A stretch of DNA of 10,845 bases from Candidatus Jordarchaeum madagascarense (lineage in GTDB: Archaea; Asgardarchaeota; Jordiarchaeia; Jordiarchaeales; Jordiarchaeaceae), in the NCBI GenBank assembly GCA_019056875.1, contig DXJA01000074.1, positions 1 through 10,845 on the forward strand, given 5' to 3'. Positions 1 through 6,770 of this stretch are shown here, piece by piece (the stretch's first letter is position 1; every line of letters starts with the position of its first letter). The notes beneath the pieces are model-generated. The model did not search any database. It saw nothing but the letters and a program-made list of their open reading frames with translations, and was not told where the DNA came from. The position numbers were made by a program, and so were the translations under genes.

Positions 1-2
1 TA

Positions 3-782
3 TTAGGCAAATTTTTTCTCGGCTATTTCACAAAGGATTTGAATCAGTTCGCGAATCTGATCCCTGTCAACAATATCACTTGTAATGCTTAAATCAAGAA
101 CGGAAACGGCAATTTTCTGCGATTCTGCCATAAGATTTAAACAGTATGTTAAACTACCCCCCCCGAAAACCTCTTCCTCATCCAGGATACTGAAATTTTT
201 GTTAAGTGACTCTCTTAGTTTTTCTATAATATTATGAGGATCTCTTCTAAACTTTTTGTCGACAAAAATTTTAGTTCCTCCTGTTGGTAATTGGGGAAGA
301 GTTTTTAGATTAATAATAATAGCTCCCTTACTCCCAGATTTACTAACTTTTTCCATAAAGAGAGATTGGACAATTTTCGCGAAACTCTCACTGATCTCTA
401 CTTTTCCATCATAATCTGGGAAAAAGAAGTAATTAAAGGGCTTGCCTCCACTCTCAAATTCTCCATAAATCTTCTGAACAATTTTGAATAATTTGTCATC
501 TCCCTCTCCATAAGAAGTAGAACAAATAGCAAGAGGAATTCCAACATTTTTTGTTTCGGAAACCGCACTTATTCTTCCACTATTCTTAAAAATTTCCACC
601 TTCTCTGAAACAGAGACCCTGTCAACTACCTTTTCCAAAGCGGGGAAAATCTCTGTCTTATACTGTGAAATCAAGGAAATTGTGTCGTCTAGGGCACTCT
701 TATACTTTTTTAATAATTCAAAGAATTCCAGAGTTGCTCTCTGGAGTTTTTCAGTTGCCTTCGTTGACTCGTCTTGCAACAT
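3..782 (-). CDS. Hypothetical protein, second gene of a coiled-coil pair
   Basis: This is a 259-aa protein that I do not recognise. The first 55 residues or so are strongly helical with heptad-like spacing of Leu, Ile and Phe and look like a short coiled coil. The rest alternates beta-like segments (AIIINLKTL, IAVSVLDLSI) with amphipathic helices, suggesting a soluble alpha/beta domain. I see no signal peptide, membrane segment or Cys metal site. The ATG start is well placed: a GGTGAG ribosome-binding site lies just ahead of it and overlaps the TAG stop of the upstream gene, with only 7 bases between the two genes, so the pair is probably co-transcribed and translationally coupled. Since both proteins carry helical coiled-coil segments, they may bind each other (inference). 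A run of eight G on the coding strand (157-164) encodes part of a GGG segment near residue 207. The stop codon lies at the left edge of the window, so further operon members cannot be seen. Confidence 0.75.
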   Translation of the reverse strand: MLQDESTKATEKLQRATLEFFELLKKYKSALDDTISLISQYKTEIFPALEKVVDRVSVSEKVEIFKNSGRISAVSETKNVGIPLAICSTSYGEGDDKLFKIVQKIYGEFESGGKPFNYFFFPDYDGKVEISESFAKIVQSLFMEKVSKSGSKGAIIINLKTLPQLPTGGTKIFVDKKFRRDPHNIIEKLRESLNKNFSILDEEEVFGGGSLTYCLNLMAESQKIAVSVLDLSITSDIVDRDQIRELIQILCEIAEKKFA

Positions 783-789
783 TTCTCAC

Positions 790-2013
790 CTACCTATCCC
801 CGCGAAACTCTTTCATCGCTCTAAGAATTTCTATCTCCCGATTTTTAAACTCCCCTAGTTGTTCATTTAGAACATTAAGAGTCGTCCTAATTTCCTCCAT
901 CATTTCCTCTATAACGGATGTTCTTTCTTCTAATAGTTTAAGAGTTTCTTCTAACTCTCCGCCACCAATTTTACCCATATTTGAGATTCTCCCCTCCATC
1001 TGTGCAATCTTACCTTCGACAGTCTTAATTCTGCTCATATCTCTCTCTAGATTTTTGATTCTCTCCTCCAATTCCATAAGCCTCTTACCAAACAGATCGA
1101 AAGGTCTAACTTTCTCACCCTCCTCCGATGACTCACCCTTCACAGTTTCTGCCTTAGCTTTTAAAGGTTCAACCTTTTCTTTCTCAACCTCCCTACCCGC
1201 TAAATTTGCCGCCACTTTCTCCTCGACTTCCTCTTCCTTAACAGCAATTCCCGCACGGTAAGCATCGTATATCTCTCCCAAGATTTCTGCAAACTCCCTG
1301 TTCTCTGTCTCTTTACCACTAGCAGAGAGTACACATGTGCACTTATTCTGATGGTTTAACCCCCAAATTCCTACTTTACCATTATTGAGCCACCAATTAA
1401 AAACGCTTAGTGAAAAGGTTTTATCCTCAAACCAGTTTTGAACAGACTTGGCTATCAGGTTGGGTTCCCGCGACGGCAACTCTCCCTTCTCAAACTCGTT
1501 TCTAACCCACACATAATCAAATAATCCACTCTCCACACCTCCCTTCAACCATTCAGAGAAGCCCTCCCTAAAAATACTCAGCCCTCTGTACTTGTATGAA
1601 CGCTCTTCAAAACCCAAAAGCGAAAACATATGAGCAATAATAGTCTTAGTATCATTCTCCTTAATTCTAAAAATACAAGCCCAATCCTCCCTACCATCAC
1701 AAACACAGCAGAACCTATCCCCATCGAAATCCAAAACAAGAATACATGAAAGCCCAGATTTATAAATCAAAGGCGTAACCACATCACCCACAAGCAAATT
1801 GAAAAGCTTAACCAACGGAAAGGAATTCAACGGATCAAGAAGAGGGCCTCTATAAACACACAAGCCATGAGCTCTGCCTGACTCCTTCTCCAAAACCTCA
1901 AGAAATTCTCCTAAAACATCAGTTTCCACAAAAACGTACCCCGTAACAGTGCCAATATGTACACCATACCACTTATCAAGCCACTGTCTCAATTCTTCGG
2001 CATGCCTCTTCAT
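790..2013 (-). CDS. Hypothetical protein with C-terminal coiled coil
   Basis: This is a 407-aa protein of unrecognised family. Residues 1-255 look globular and contain a Cys cluster (C102, C103, C105, C113) and a later CxC pair (C225, C227). Whether these bind metal is unknown. Residues about 260-305 are charged and low-complexity (Glu, Lys, Ala), a likely flexible linker. Residues about 308-400 have clear heptad patterns broken near a GGG at 350-352 and form a long coiled coil likely to drive oligomerisation. I chose the ATG at 2013 because GGTGG lies 5 bases ahead of it and a TATA-like box lies about 70 bases upstream. The frame is open further, to a GTG at 2067 and an ATG at 2034 that has a GTGAG nearby. 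The 2067 start would sit at or before the predicted transcript start, so I think it less likely. The 259-aa gene follows after 7 bases. Confidence 0.75.
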   Translation of the reverse strand: MKRHAEELRQWLDKWYGVHIGTVTGYVFVETDVLGEFLEVLEKESGRAHGLCVYRGPLLDPLNSFPLVKLFNLLVGDVVTPLIYKSGLSCILVLDFDGDRFCCVCDGREDWACIFRIKENDTKTIIAHMFSLLGFEERSYKYRGLSIFREGFSEWLKGGVESGLFDYVWVRNEFEKGELPSREPNLIAKSVQNWFEDKTFSLSVFNWWLNNGKVGIWGLNHQNKCTCVLSASGKETENREFAEILGEIYDAYRAGIAVKEEEVEEKVAANLAGREVEKEKVEPLKAKAETVKGESSEEGEKVRPFDLFGKRLMELEERIKNLERDMSRIKTVEGKIAQMEGRISNMGKIGGGELEETLKLLEERTSVIEEMMEEIRTTLNVLNEQLGEFKNREIEILRAMKEFRGDR

Positions 2014-2018
2014 AAGAA

Positions 2019-2023
2019 CCACC
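2019..2023 (-). promoter_or_regulatory. Ribosome-binding site deciding the start at 2013
   Basis: GGTGG on the minus strand lies 5 bases ahead of the ATG at 2013. The same core and similar spacing (5-6 bases) precede the genes starting at 4137, 5635 and 5999, which supports this start over the longer open frame. Confidence 0.6.
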
Positions 2024-2078
2024 ATTAAAAACATGGTAAGCTCACAAAACCCGCTATCACTGTTCACTTTTCAACTAA

Positions 2079-2087
2079 CTTATATGT
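2079..2087 (-). promoter_or_regulatory. TATA-like box for the coiled-coil operon
   Basis: The minus strand reads ACATATAAG here. An archaeal transcript would start about 25 bases downstream, near 2055, giving a leader of about 40 bases that holds the GGTGG site. This rests on base pattern and spacing only. Confidence 0.4.
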
Positions 2088-2586
2088 TAATAATCTCAAT
2101 AATCACAAAAAAACGTTCCCCCAAAAATTTAAAAGAAAACCGAGCCAAGCCCCAACATGGAACACTGCAACTTACAAAAAAACGCACATCCCTTTGATTA
2201 CACAAAAAATTCTAAAAAGCAAAAATCGGCAATCTAAAAAAATCACCGAAACAACAAAGCAGGTAATTCCTAAAAAGTATAAAAATATATATGAAAAAAT
2301 GAGAATGAAAAGTCCCAACACGAAACGAAATGCAAGAACTACAACTAAAACCTCAAATCGACCACTTTCCACAACACCAGATACTACCACAAAAGCTTCC
2401 AAGCAGCCAGAATGACACCCGAAGATGTCAAAACCCTAGAAGGCTTGATTTTTGTTGTTTTAGCGGTAACTGTAGTGACATTTACAACTAATTTTCAATC
2501 CTGAATTTTTGATTGAAGGTTCCTCAGTTCTGCTTTGGGATAAAGTGGGGAGATAATGTAATGGATTCTGATTTGTTTTTTAGTGG
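2088..2586. other. Gene-poor region of about 500 bases
   Basis: I see no confident gene here. From about 2100 to 2410 the plus strand is very rich in A and C and poor in T, which by itself removes stop codons and opens frames on both strands. These are a Lys/Thr-rich plus-strand frame (TTG 2194 to 2415) and a hydrophobic minus-strand frame (TTG 2402 to 2172). Neither has a convincing ribosome-binding site. A 30-codon frame (ATG 2412 to TGA 2504) encodes a polar N-terminus plus one hydrophobic stretch and overlaps the preceding plus-strand frame as ATGA. An inverted repeat TTCAATC/GATTGAA (2494-2500 and 2511-2517, 10-base loop) could form a weak hairpin. It lies past the 3' end of the acyl-CoA dehydrogenase gene but is not followed by a T run on that strand. 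Confidence 0.5.
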
Positions 2587-4137
2587 TTAGAAAAATTCGC
2601 TTCTGTCCACCCATTCTGGGAAATATTGGTAGTACTCATTGGGTTTAGCCTTTTTGAGTCCTTTGTATGTTGCTCTGGAGAGCGCTAGCACACCTCTCTT
2701 GTCCCGATAGTTAACGGCAAGTTCTTGCTCTTCTAATAGTAGGAGTGCTTCGTCTAAGCTCTCTTCATCTGCTCTTAGACGGATCAAAAGCTGGTCGCGG
2801 CTAATGTAAAGTCCGGGATTAATCCTCCAGTATTCGGCCAAAACATCCAGTACAGTGTTCTCGTTGACTTCGGTTCCCTCAGGTAGTGGTTTGACAGCCA
2901 TGTACGGTATTGGCATCTGGAGTTCATCATTCATCTCGCGCCACGGAGCCTTAAAATCGTCCGCATGAATCCTCACACCCTGCCTGTACAAGAGAAGCCT
3001 CAGAACTTCGTTTGTGCCAGCTCCGATTTCCAGTATTTTAACATCCCTTAAATGTCCCTCTATCGGGTAAAATCGAGTTAATCCGTCTCCACCCATAATC
3101 TGAATAGTGTCAAGTGCTGCTTTTCTCCAGCCCTCGGTAATGAAAATTTTGGCGGCGGTTGATTCCAAGAATGGTCCTAGTGGCGCCATTCCGCCAGTAT
3201 CTATTTGGTAGGCTATGTAGTAAGCAAGCAGTCTAAGCATCTTCCAATTCCCAATCATGTCCGCTACTTTCAACTGATTAGCTTGGTAAAATTTCGTAGG
3301 CTGATTGAACTGCACTCTTCTATCCATACTAAAAGTCGCGTATCTCACGCATTCTCTTATGCAAGAAACCCCCGCGATAGCACCCAAAGTTCTCTCGAAA
3401 TTCAAACCCGAGATCATTATGTTCCAGCCCATTCCCTCACCGGCTAGAATATTTGCAGCGGGAACTGGAGCATCGTCCAAGTTTAGATAACCGTTACGAA
3501 CACCATCCCAACCAATCAATTCGTTAATCTTCTCCACACTAAATCCAGGTGTACCTTTTTCTACTAGAAATCCTGTGAGATGCTTATATCCCTTAATATC
3601 CCCGGGATTATTGCTGGTTTGTGCGTAAACCATGTAAACATCTGCCAAGCCCGCATTGGTAATGAATCTTTTCTTTCCATTGAGAATGTACTCATCTCCT
3701 TCCTTAACTGCAACAGTCTCAATGCCGGCGGCATCGCTGCCAATGAATGGTTCCGTTATGCAAACGGCACCCATGATTTCTCCTTTAGCAAATTTGGGAA
3801 GAAACTTCTCTTTCTGCTCATCGTTACCGAAATGCGCCGTCTGATGCGCCCCTCCAAAGCAAGTGGTTGCAAAGGATGTTGCTATTGCTCCGAGTCGGGC
3901 GATTCCTTCCATTCCTATGCAACAACCGGTGACTCCGGCTTCTTTTCCCATTCCGCCATACTCTTCTGGGATGATTGTTCCGACCCATTTATCCTTCAAA
4001 ACTTTGTCCATGAGATCGTAGGGGAACTCTTTTTTATACGCCGCCTCGGCGGCTCTTGATAGGTGTTTATCCGCGAATTCTTCAATCTTATCCGCTAATT
4101 CACACTGAGTCTTATTCCACCAAGGATACTTATCCAA
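2587..4137 (-). CDS. Acyl-CoA dehydrogenase with a winged-helix-like C-terminal tail
   Basis: This is an FAD-dependent acyl-CoA dehydrogenase, which would oxidise an acyl-CoA to the enoyl-CoA and pass electrons to an electron-transfer flavoprotein. Residues 1-390 cover the family fold: an N-terminal helical domain, the beta-domain motif ITEPFIGSDAAG (127-138), and the C-terminal helical domain with GGDGL (349-353). At the place where short/medium-chain enzymes carry the catalytic Glu (YEGT) this protein has IGAGT, with Ala373. Instead Glu248 in GLNFER matches the Glu position used by isovaleryl-CoA and long-chain dehydrogenases, so it is likely an active enzyme of that type. The protein is 516 aa, against about 380-400 for the family. 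Residues about 425-495 of the extra tail have helix-helix-helix-wing spacing like a winged-helix domain. The start is TTG, supported by AAGGTGG 6 bases upstream. The synthetase gene lies 106 bases upstream on the same strand, which fits a fatty or branched-chain acyl-CoA degradation role. The substrate cannot be told from sequence. Confidence 0.93.
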   Translation of the reverse strand: MDKYPWWNKTQCELADKIEEFADKHLSRAAEAAYKKEFPYDLMDKVLKDKWVGTIIPEEYGGMGKEAGVTGCCIGMEGIARLGAIATSFATTCFGGAHQTAHFGNDEQKEKFLPKFAKGEIMGAVCITEPFIGSDAAGIETVAVKEGDEYILNGKKRFITNAGLADVYMVYAQTSNNPGDIKGYKHLTGFLVEKGTPGFSVEKINELIGWDGVRNGYLNLDDAPVPAANILAGEGMGWNIMISGLNFERTLGAIAGVSCIRECVRYATFSMDRRVQFNQPTKFYQANQLKVADMIGNWKMLRLLAYYIAYQIDTGGMAPLGPFLESTAAKIFITEGWRKAALDTIQIMGGDGLTRFYPIEGHLRDVKILEIGAGTNEVLRLLLYRQGVRIHADDFKAPWREMNDELQMPIPYMAVKPLPEGTEVNENTVLDVLAEYWRINPGLYISRDQLLIRLRADEESLDEALLLLEEQELAVNYRDKRGVLALSRATYKGLKKAKPNEYYQYFPEWVDRSEFF

Positions 4138-4143
4138 AATAAA

Positions 4144-4150
4144 CCACCTT
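4144..4150 (-). promoter_or_regulatory. Ribosome-binding site supporting a TTG start
   Basis: AAGGTGG on the minus strand lies 6 bases ahead of the TTG at 4137, matching the core and spacing seen before the synthetase gene and the 5999 gene. Confidence 0.7.
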
Positions 4151-4186
4151 CAGAATATTACCTTTTTTCATCAACTTGGAATGTCT

Positions 4187-4198
4187 AATAAATATATT
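4187..4198 (-). promoter_or_regulatory. TATA-like box for the acyl-CoA dehydrogenase gene
   Basis: The minus strand reads AATATATTTATTA in this stretch, in the 106-base gap after the synthetase gene. A transcript would begin near 4165, with a leader of about 28 bases carrying the AAGGTGG site. The dehydrogenase may therefore have its own promoter, although read-through from the synthetase gene is also possible. Confidence 0.4.
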
Positions 4199-4243
4199 GA
4201 GAAATGTTTTACTAATTTTTATCGCAGATATTCCGCCATATAC

Positions 4244-5635
4244 CTATTTTTTTCCCCAATCTGAAATTTCTTTGATTGCTCTAACTGCTGTGCGAATAGT
4301 GGGATAGGTGGGTATCCTATTTCCTAGTAGCCGTTCATGGGCTTTTTCTGAGAGGATTCTCGATGCAAGCCAGCTGACAATTAGGGGTTTGTTGAATCTC
4401 TTTACTTCTTTAGAAACTGCAACTATATCGTTTGCCAGAAGGGCCGCAGGATCGCCCACAGCGCTTGTGATGACGAGAAGAATGGTGTTCAGATAATCCT
4501 CTCCGCAGAGGATGTCTACACATTCTTTAAACATTCCTAGGTTCAATATTATCTGGCCAGTAACATCTAAGGGATTTTTAATTTGAGCGAATTCCGGAAG
4601 AATGTTTTTTAACTTTTCATTTACTTCTTCCTTAAAATCCGGAATTTCTAAACCGTATTCTTCGCATAGATCGGCCGTTATTGTGCAGGCAGCACCGCTG
4701 GTTGCTATCACGGCTATTCTGTTATCTTTTGATTTGGGTTGCCAAGCTAAAGCCATGGGTAGATTGTAAAGGTCGTCTACTCCTTGGCAGAGAATGACTC
4801 TGGACTCTTTAAGAAGTAGATCATATCCTTCTCCCTGCTGTGGAACCAGTCCAGTATGATATTGTGTCATGTTCTTTCCCTTTTGGGATCTGGAAACGTT
4901 TAAAACCGCTACTGGTTTTCCTGCTTCTCTTGCCTTTTTTGCAGCCTTCTGGAATAATTCTTTGTTTTTAATTACTTCAAGGTAAATTACGATTGTTTTG
5001 GTGTGGGGGTCGTCCACCATAAAGTCTAAGATTTCGCCTGTTTCCAAGTCCGCCTCATTACCGGTGGAGATACATCGGCTTACACCGAGTCCCAGATCCC
5101 ACATGTGAGTAAGGGTGCTGCCCATTATTGCGCCAGAGTGTGAAATCAGCCCCACATCCCCCTTTATGGGCGTGTTGGGAACCAATAGAGTGGGAGAAAA
5201 GGAGGCGCAGAAGCTGTTTGGTGTGGAGATGACTCCCTGCGAGTTAGGACCGCAGAGGCGTAGCCCTCCCTCTCTCGCCTTTTTCACAAGTTTGTTTTGT
5301 TCATCCCTCTTTCCTGCTTCAGCGAAGCCCGAGGATCCAATTATCGCACATTTTACACCCCTATTGACACAATCATCCAAAATTTTCTCAACGGTGTTTG
5401 CAGGGGTAAGTATGTAGGTTAAATCCACTTTTTTGGGAACATCAATAACGCTGGGGTAACACTTTAAACCCATAACCTCCTCTTCGGAGGGATTCACGGG
5501 AAAGACGTTTTCTTTAGGAAAGCCTCGTTCAATCATAAAATTCAAAACTATGCTACCCAGCTTCGAAACATTGTTGGAAGCACCCACAATTGCAACAGAA
5601 TCCGGGTCGAACAACACCTTAATACTCTCGTTCAA
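4244..5635 (-). CDS. Acyl-CoA synthetase (NDP-forming), alpha-type subunit
   Basis: This 463-aa protein has the three domains of the alpha part of ADP-forming acyl-CoA synthetases: a CoA-binding Rossmann domain (VGASNNVSKLG, 17-27; CGPNSQG, 128-134) and two succinyl-CoA-ligase-like domains (SHSGAI at 165-170; a second start near 305). The phosphorylated His is expected in the HTG motif and is present as His260 (QYHTG). These enzymes interconvert acyl-CoA plus ADP and phosphate with the free acid, CoA and ATP. The length matches a separate alpha subunit, not the fused form of about 700 aa. No ATP-grasp beta subunit lies in this window, so its partner must be encoded elsewhere. The start is TTG with GAGGTGA 6 bases upstream. 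The acyl-CoA dehydrogenase gene follows, suggesting joint use in acyl-CoA catabolism. Loss of activity is unlikely because the key residues are kept, but the substrate is unknown. Confidence 0.92.
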   Translation of the reverse strand: MNESIKVLFDPDSVAIVGASNNVSKLGSIVLNFMIERGFPKENVFPVNPSEEEVMGLKCYPSVIDVPKKVDLTYILTPANTVEKILDDCVNRGVKCAIIGSSGFAEAGKRDEQNKLVKKAREGGLRLCGPNSQGVISTPNSFCASFSPTLLVPNTPIKGDVGLISHSGAIMGSTLTHMWDLGLGVSRCISTGNEADLETGEILDFMVDDPHTKTIVIYLEVIKNKELFQKAAKKAREAGKPVAVLNVSRSQKGKNMTQYHTGLVPQQGEGYDLLLKESRVILCQGVDDLYNLPMALAWQPKSKDNRIAVIATSGAACTITADLCEEYGLEIPDFKEEVNEKLKNILPEFAQIKNPLDVTGQIILNLGMFKECVDILCGEDYLNTILLVITSAVGDPAALLANDIVAVSKEVKRFNKPLIVSWLASRILSEKAHERLLGNRIPTYPTIRTAVRAIKEISDWGKK

Positions 5636-5641
5636 ACCAAA

Positions 5642-5648
5642 TCACCTC
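5642..5648 (-). promoter_or_regulatory. Ribosome-binding site supporting a TTG start
   Basis: GAGGTGA on the minus strand lies 6 bases ahead of the TTG at 5635. No in-frame ATG with a comparable site is visible near it. Confidence 0.65.
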
Positions 5649-5686
5649 TGACCCAAACCCAAAACCTAACACACAAAATTTTACAA

Positions 5687-5696
5687 CCTTTTTATG
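5687..5696 (-). promoter_or_regulatory. TATA-like box for the acyl-CoA synthetase gene
   Basis: The minus strand reads CATAAAAAGG. The predicted transcript start near 5665 leaves a leader of about 30 bases that contains the GAGGTGA site. Confidence 0.35.
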
Positions 5697-5942
5697 ATGA
5701 GTAGTTGACCTATTTTTTAGGGTTAAAGATACTCTGCATTGAATTATCTGCCGATTTTGGTGTGTGAGAATACTCTTTTACTCCCTTTTGACGGTCTTAA
5801 TTCTTATCAAAAGATTTTCCAAATATAACAATTACTGGGTCAAACACCAAAACCTACCAACCACTTTCAAAAATTTATTCAAAAATCGCAGATTTATTCC
5901 GTTTTGATACTTGATTAGAGCTTGCTAAAGGTTAAATATGTT
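5697..5942. other. Divergent intergenic region
   Basis: This is the core of the 363-base gap between divergently transcribed genes. I see no gene in it. It holds a direct repeat ATTTATTC (5873-5880 and 5892-5899, 19 bases apart, close to two helical turns). It also holds ATCGCAGATTTATTCCG (5885-5901), which closely matches ATCGCAGATATTCCG at 4221-4235 upstream of the acyl-CoA dehydrogenase gene. Both could be regulator sites for the acyl-CoA genes, but two partial copies are thin evidence. Confidence 0.35.
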
Positions 5943-5955
5943 AAGTATATTTTAA
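5943..5955 (+). promoter_or_regulatory. TATA-like box for the 5999 gene
   Basis: The stretch AAGTATATTTTAA would place a transcript start near 5973, giving a leader of about 25 bases that contains the GAGGTGG site. Confidence 0.45.
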
Positions 5956-5986
5956 TTCAGCAGAAATAGTTTGTTTATTTTCATAT

Positions 5987-5993
5987 GAGGTGG
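5987..5993 (+). promoter_or_regulatory. Ribosome-binding site deciding the TTG start at 5999
   Basis: GAGGTGG lies 5 bases ahead of the TTG at 5999. The longer frame opens at a GTG (5990) that sits inside this site, so that GTG is unlikely to be used. Confidence 0.7.
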
Positions 5994-5998
5994 TTTTA

Positions 5999-6484
5999 TT
6001 GTCAGTTAGCAAAATGTTGGCTTTATGGAATCTTATTCCGGGTGGAATGAGGGCAAATCTCGTCCAAGAATCTCTTTTGGATACCGCAGCCGCCCTCTCA
6101 GCTGCGATGATTAAGACCTATAAAAAAGAGGGTGAAAAAATGATTGCTGAGGTTTTCAGTGAGCAGGGTAGGAATCAGGGCGAGACGCTAAAGCAGAGAC
6201 TGGGACTGGGTAACACCCTTAAGGATGCTGCGGATGCTTGGAAGATTGCGTGTAACCTAACAAAACTGAAAGCAAAATTTGAAAAGACGGGCGAAAACTC
6301 CTATGACGCATACCATTTAAACTGCCCCATGCACGAGGCTTTCAAAAAGTACAAAATATCGTGTAGTATAGCCTGCTTTCCCATGGTAGACGCATTAGCT
6401 ACAACGGTCTGCCCCGAGGCGAAAATGACAGTGGTTCGAAAACCTACACTAGAAGAAACCTGTATTAAGAGACTTTCACTGTAA
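5999..6484 (+). CDS. ATC-hydrolase-like Cys-rich protein
   Basis: This 161-aa protein resembles the L-2-amino-thiazoline-4-carboxylic acid hydrolase family. It has an N-terminal helical part with a YKKEGE segment and an EQGRNQGE turn, a short beta region, and a C-terminal Cys-containing part. Cys residues fall at 109 (in NCP), 122 and 126 (CSIAC), 138 and 155 (near the C-terminus), in the pattern of that family. The founding bacterial enzyme opens a thiazoline ring on the way to L-cysteine. Many archaeal relatives carry the name with no tested activity, and a metal-binding or sensory role is equally possible. There is no signal peptide or membrane segment. It stands alone, divergent from the acyl-CoA genes, with its own likely promoter and a terminator behind it. 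The TTG start rests on the GAGGTGG site; an ATG at 6014 is the alternative. Confidence 0.7.
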   Translation: MSVSKMLALWNLIPGGMRANLVQESLLDTAAALSAAMIKTYKKEGEKMIAEVFSEQGRNQGETLKQRLGLGNTLKDAADAWKIACNLTKLKAKFEKTGENSYDAYHLNCPMHEAFKKYKISCSIACFPMVDALATTVCPEAKMTVVRKPTLEETCIKRLSL

Positions 6485-6528
6485 TAAACAAACAGATTGA
6501 GCCACTGGTAGATTTTGTGTAAAACACT

Positions 6529-6555
6529 CCTTTTTTGAATCTTTTTTTATTTTTC
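6529..6555 (+). terminator. T-rich terminator after the ATC-hydrolase-like gene
   Basis: Three T runs (six, seven and five T, at 6531-6536, 6542-6548 and 6550-6554) lie about 45 bases past the stop codon. Closely spaced T runs are the usual archaeal termination signal. A second T run at 6648-6653 follows a weak 5-bp inverted repeat TTGTT/AACAA (6634-6647) and may back it up. Confidence 0.6.
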
Positions 6556-6740
6556 TGGTACATTGGATTACTATTTTAGTAATAAACTCCGTTTATATTC
6601 TTGCGATAGGAGTGAATTTTTATTAGTTGGTATTTGTTGCGAAACAATTTTTTATATTTTGTTTATATGTTCAGAAAACCATGTTTGTGTTAATTTTTGC
6701 TTCTTTGAGTTACTAAATCCTTATTAACCAACTTTGCTAA

Positions 6741-6750
6741 TTTTATATTA
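6741..6750 (+). promoter_or_regulatory. TATA-like box for the KaiB/KaiC/GTPase operon
   Basis: TTTTATATTA is centred about 25 bases ahead of the GTG at 6771. That spacing would start the transcript at or within a few bases of the start codon, suggesting a leaderless mRNA. This fits the lack of a good ribosome-binding site there. The identical 10-mer recurs at 9411-9420. Confidence 0.5.
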
Positions 6751-6770
6751 AAGATGCACCGTTTTAGGTT

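Noticed and set aside
665..1261. Plus-strand open frame of 198 codons
   Set aside because: It is antisense to the two coiled-coil genes, with Ser/Leu-rich low-complexity content typical of a shadow frame.
2172..2402. Minus-strand open frame encoding a hydrophobic 76-aa protein
   Set aside because: It has a TTG start without a ribosome-binding site, and its hydrophobic content follows from the T/G-rich composition of that strand.
2194..2415. Plus-strand Lys/Thr-rich open frame
   Set aside because: The frame is open because the strand is poor in T. It has no ATG, no ribosome-binding site and low-complexity content.
3580..4059. Plus-strand open frame of 159 codons
   Set aside because: It is antisense to the clearly real acyl-CoA dehydrogenase.
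6634..6653. Hairpin plus T run resembling a bacterial terminator
   Set aside because: The stem has only 5 weak base pairs. The T runs at 6531-6554 explain termination better in an archaeon.
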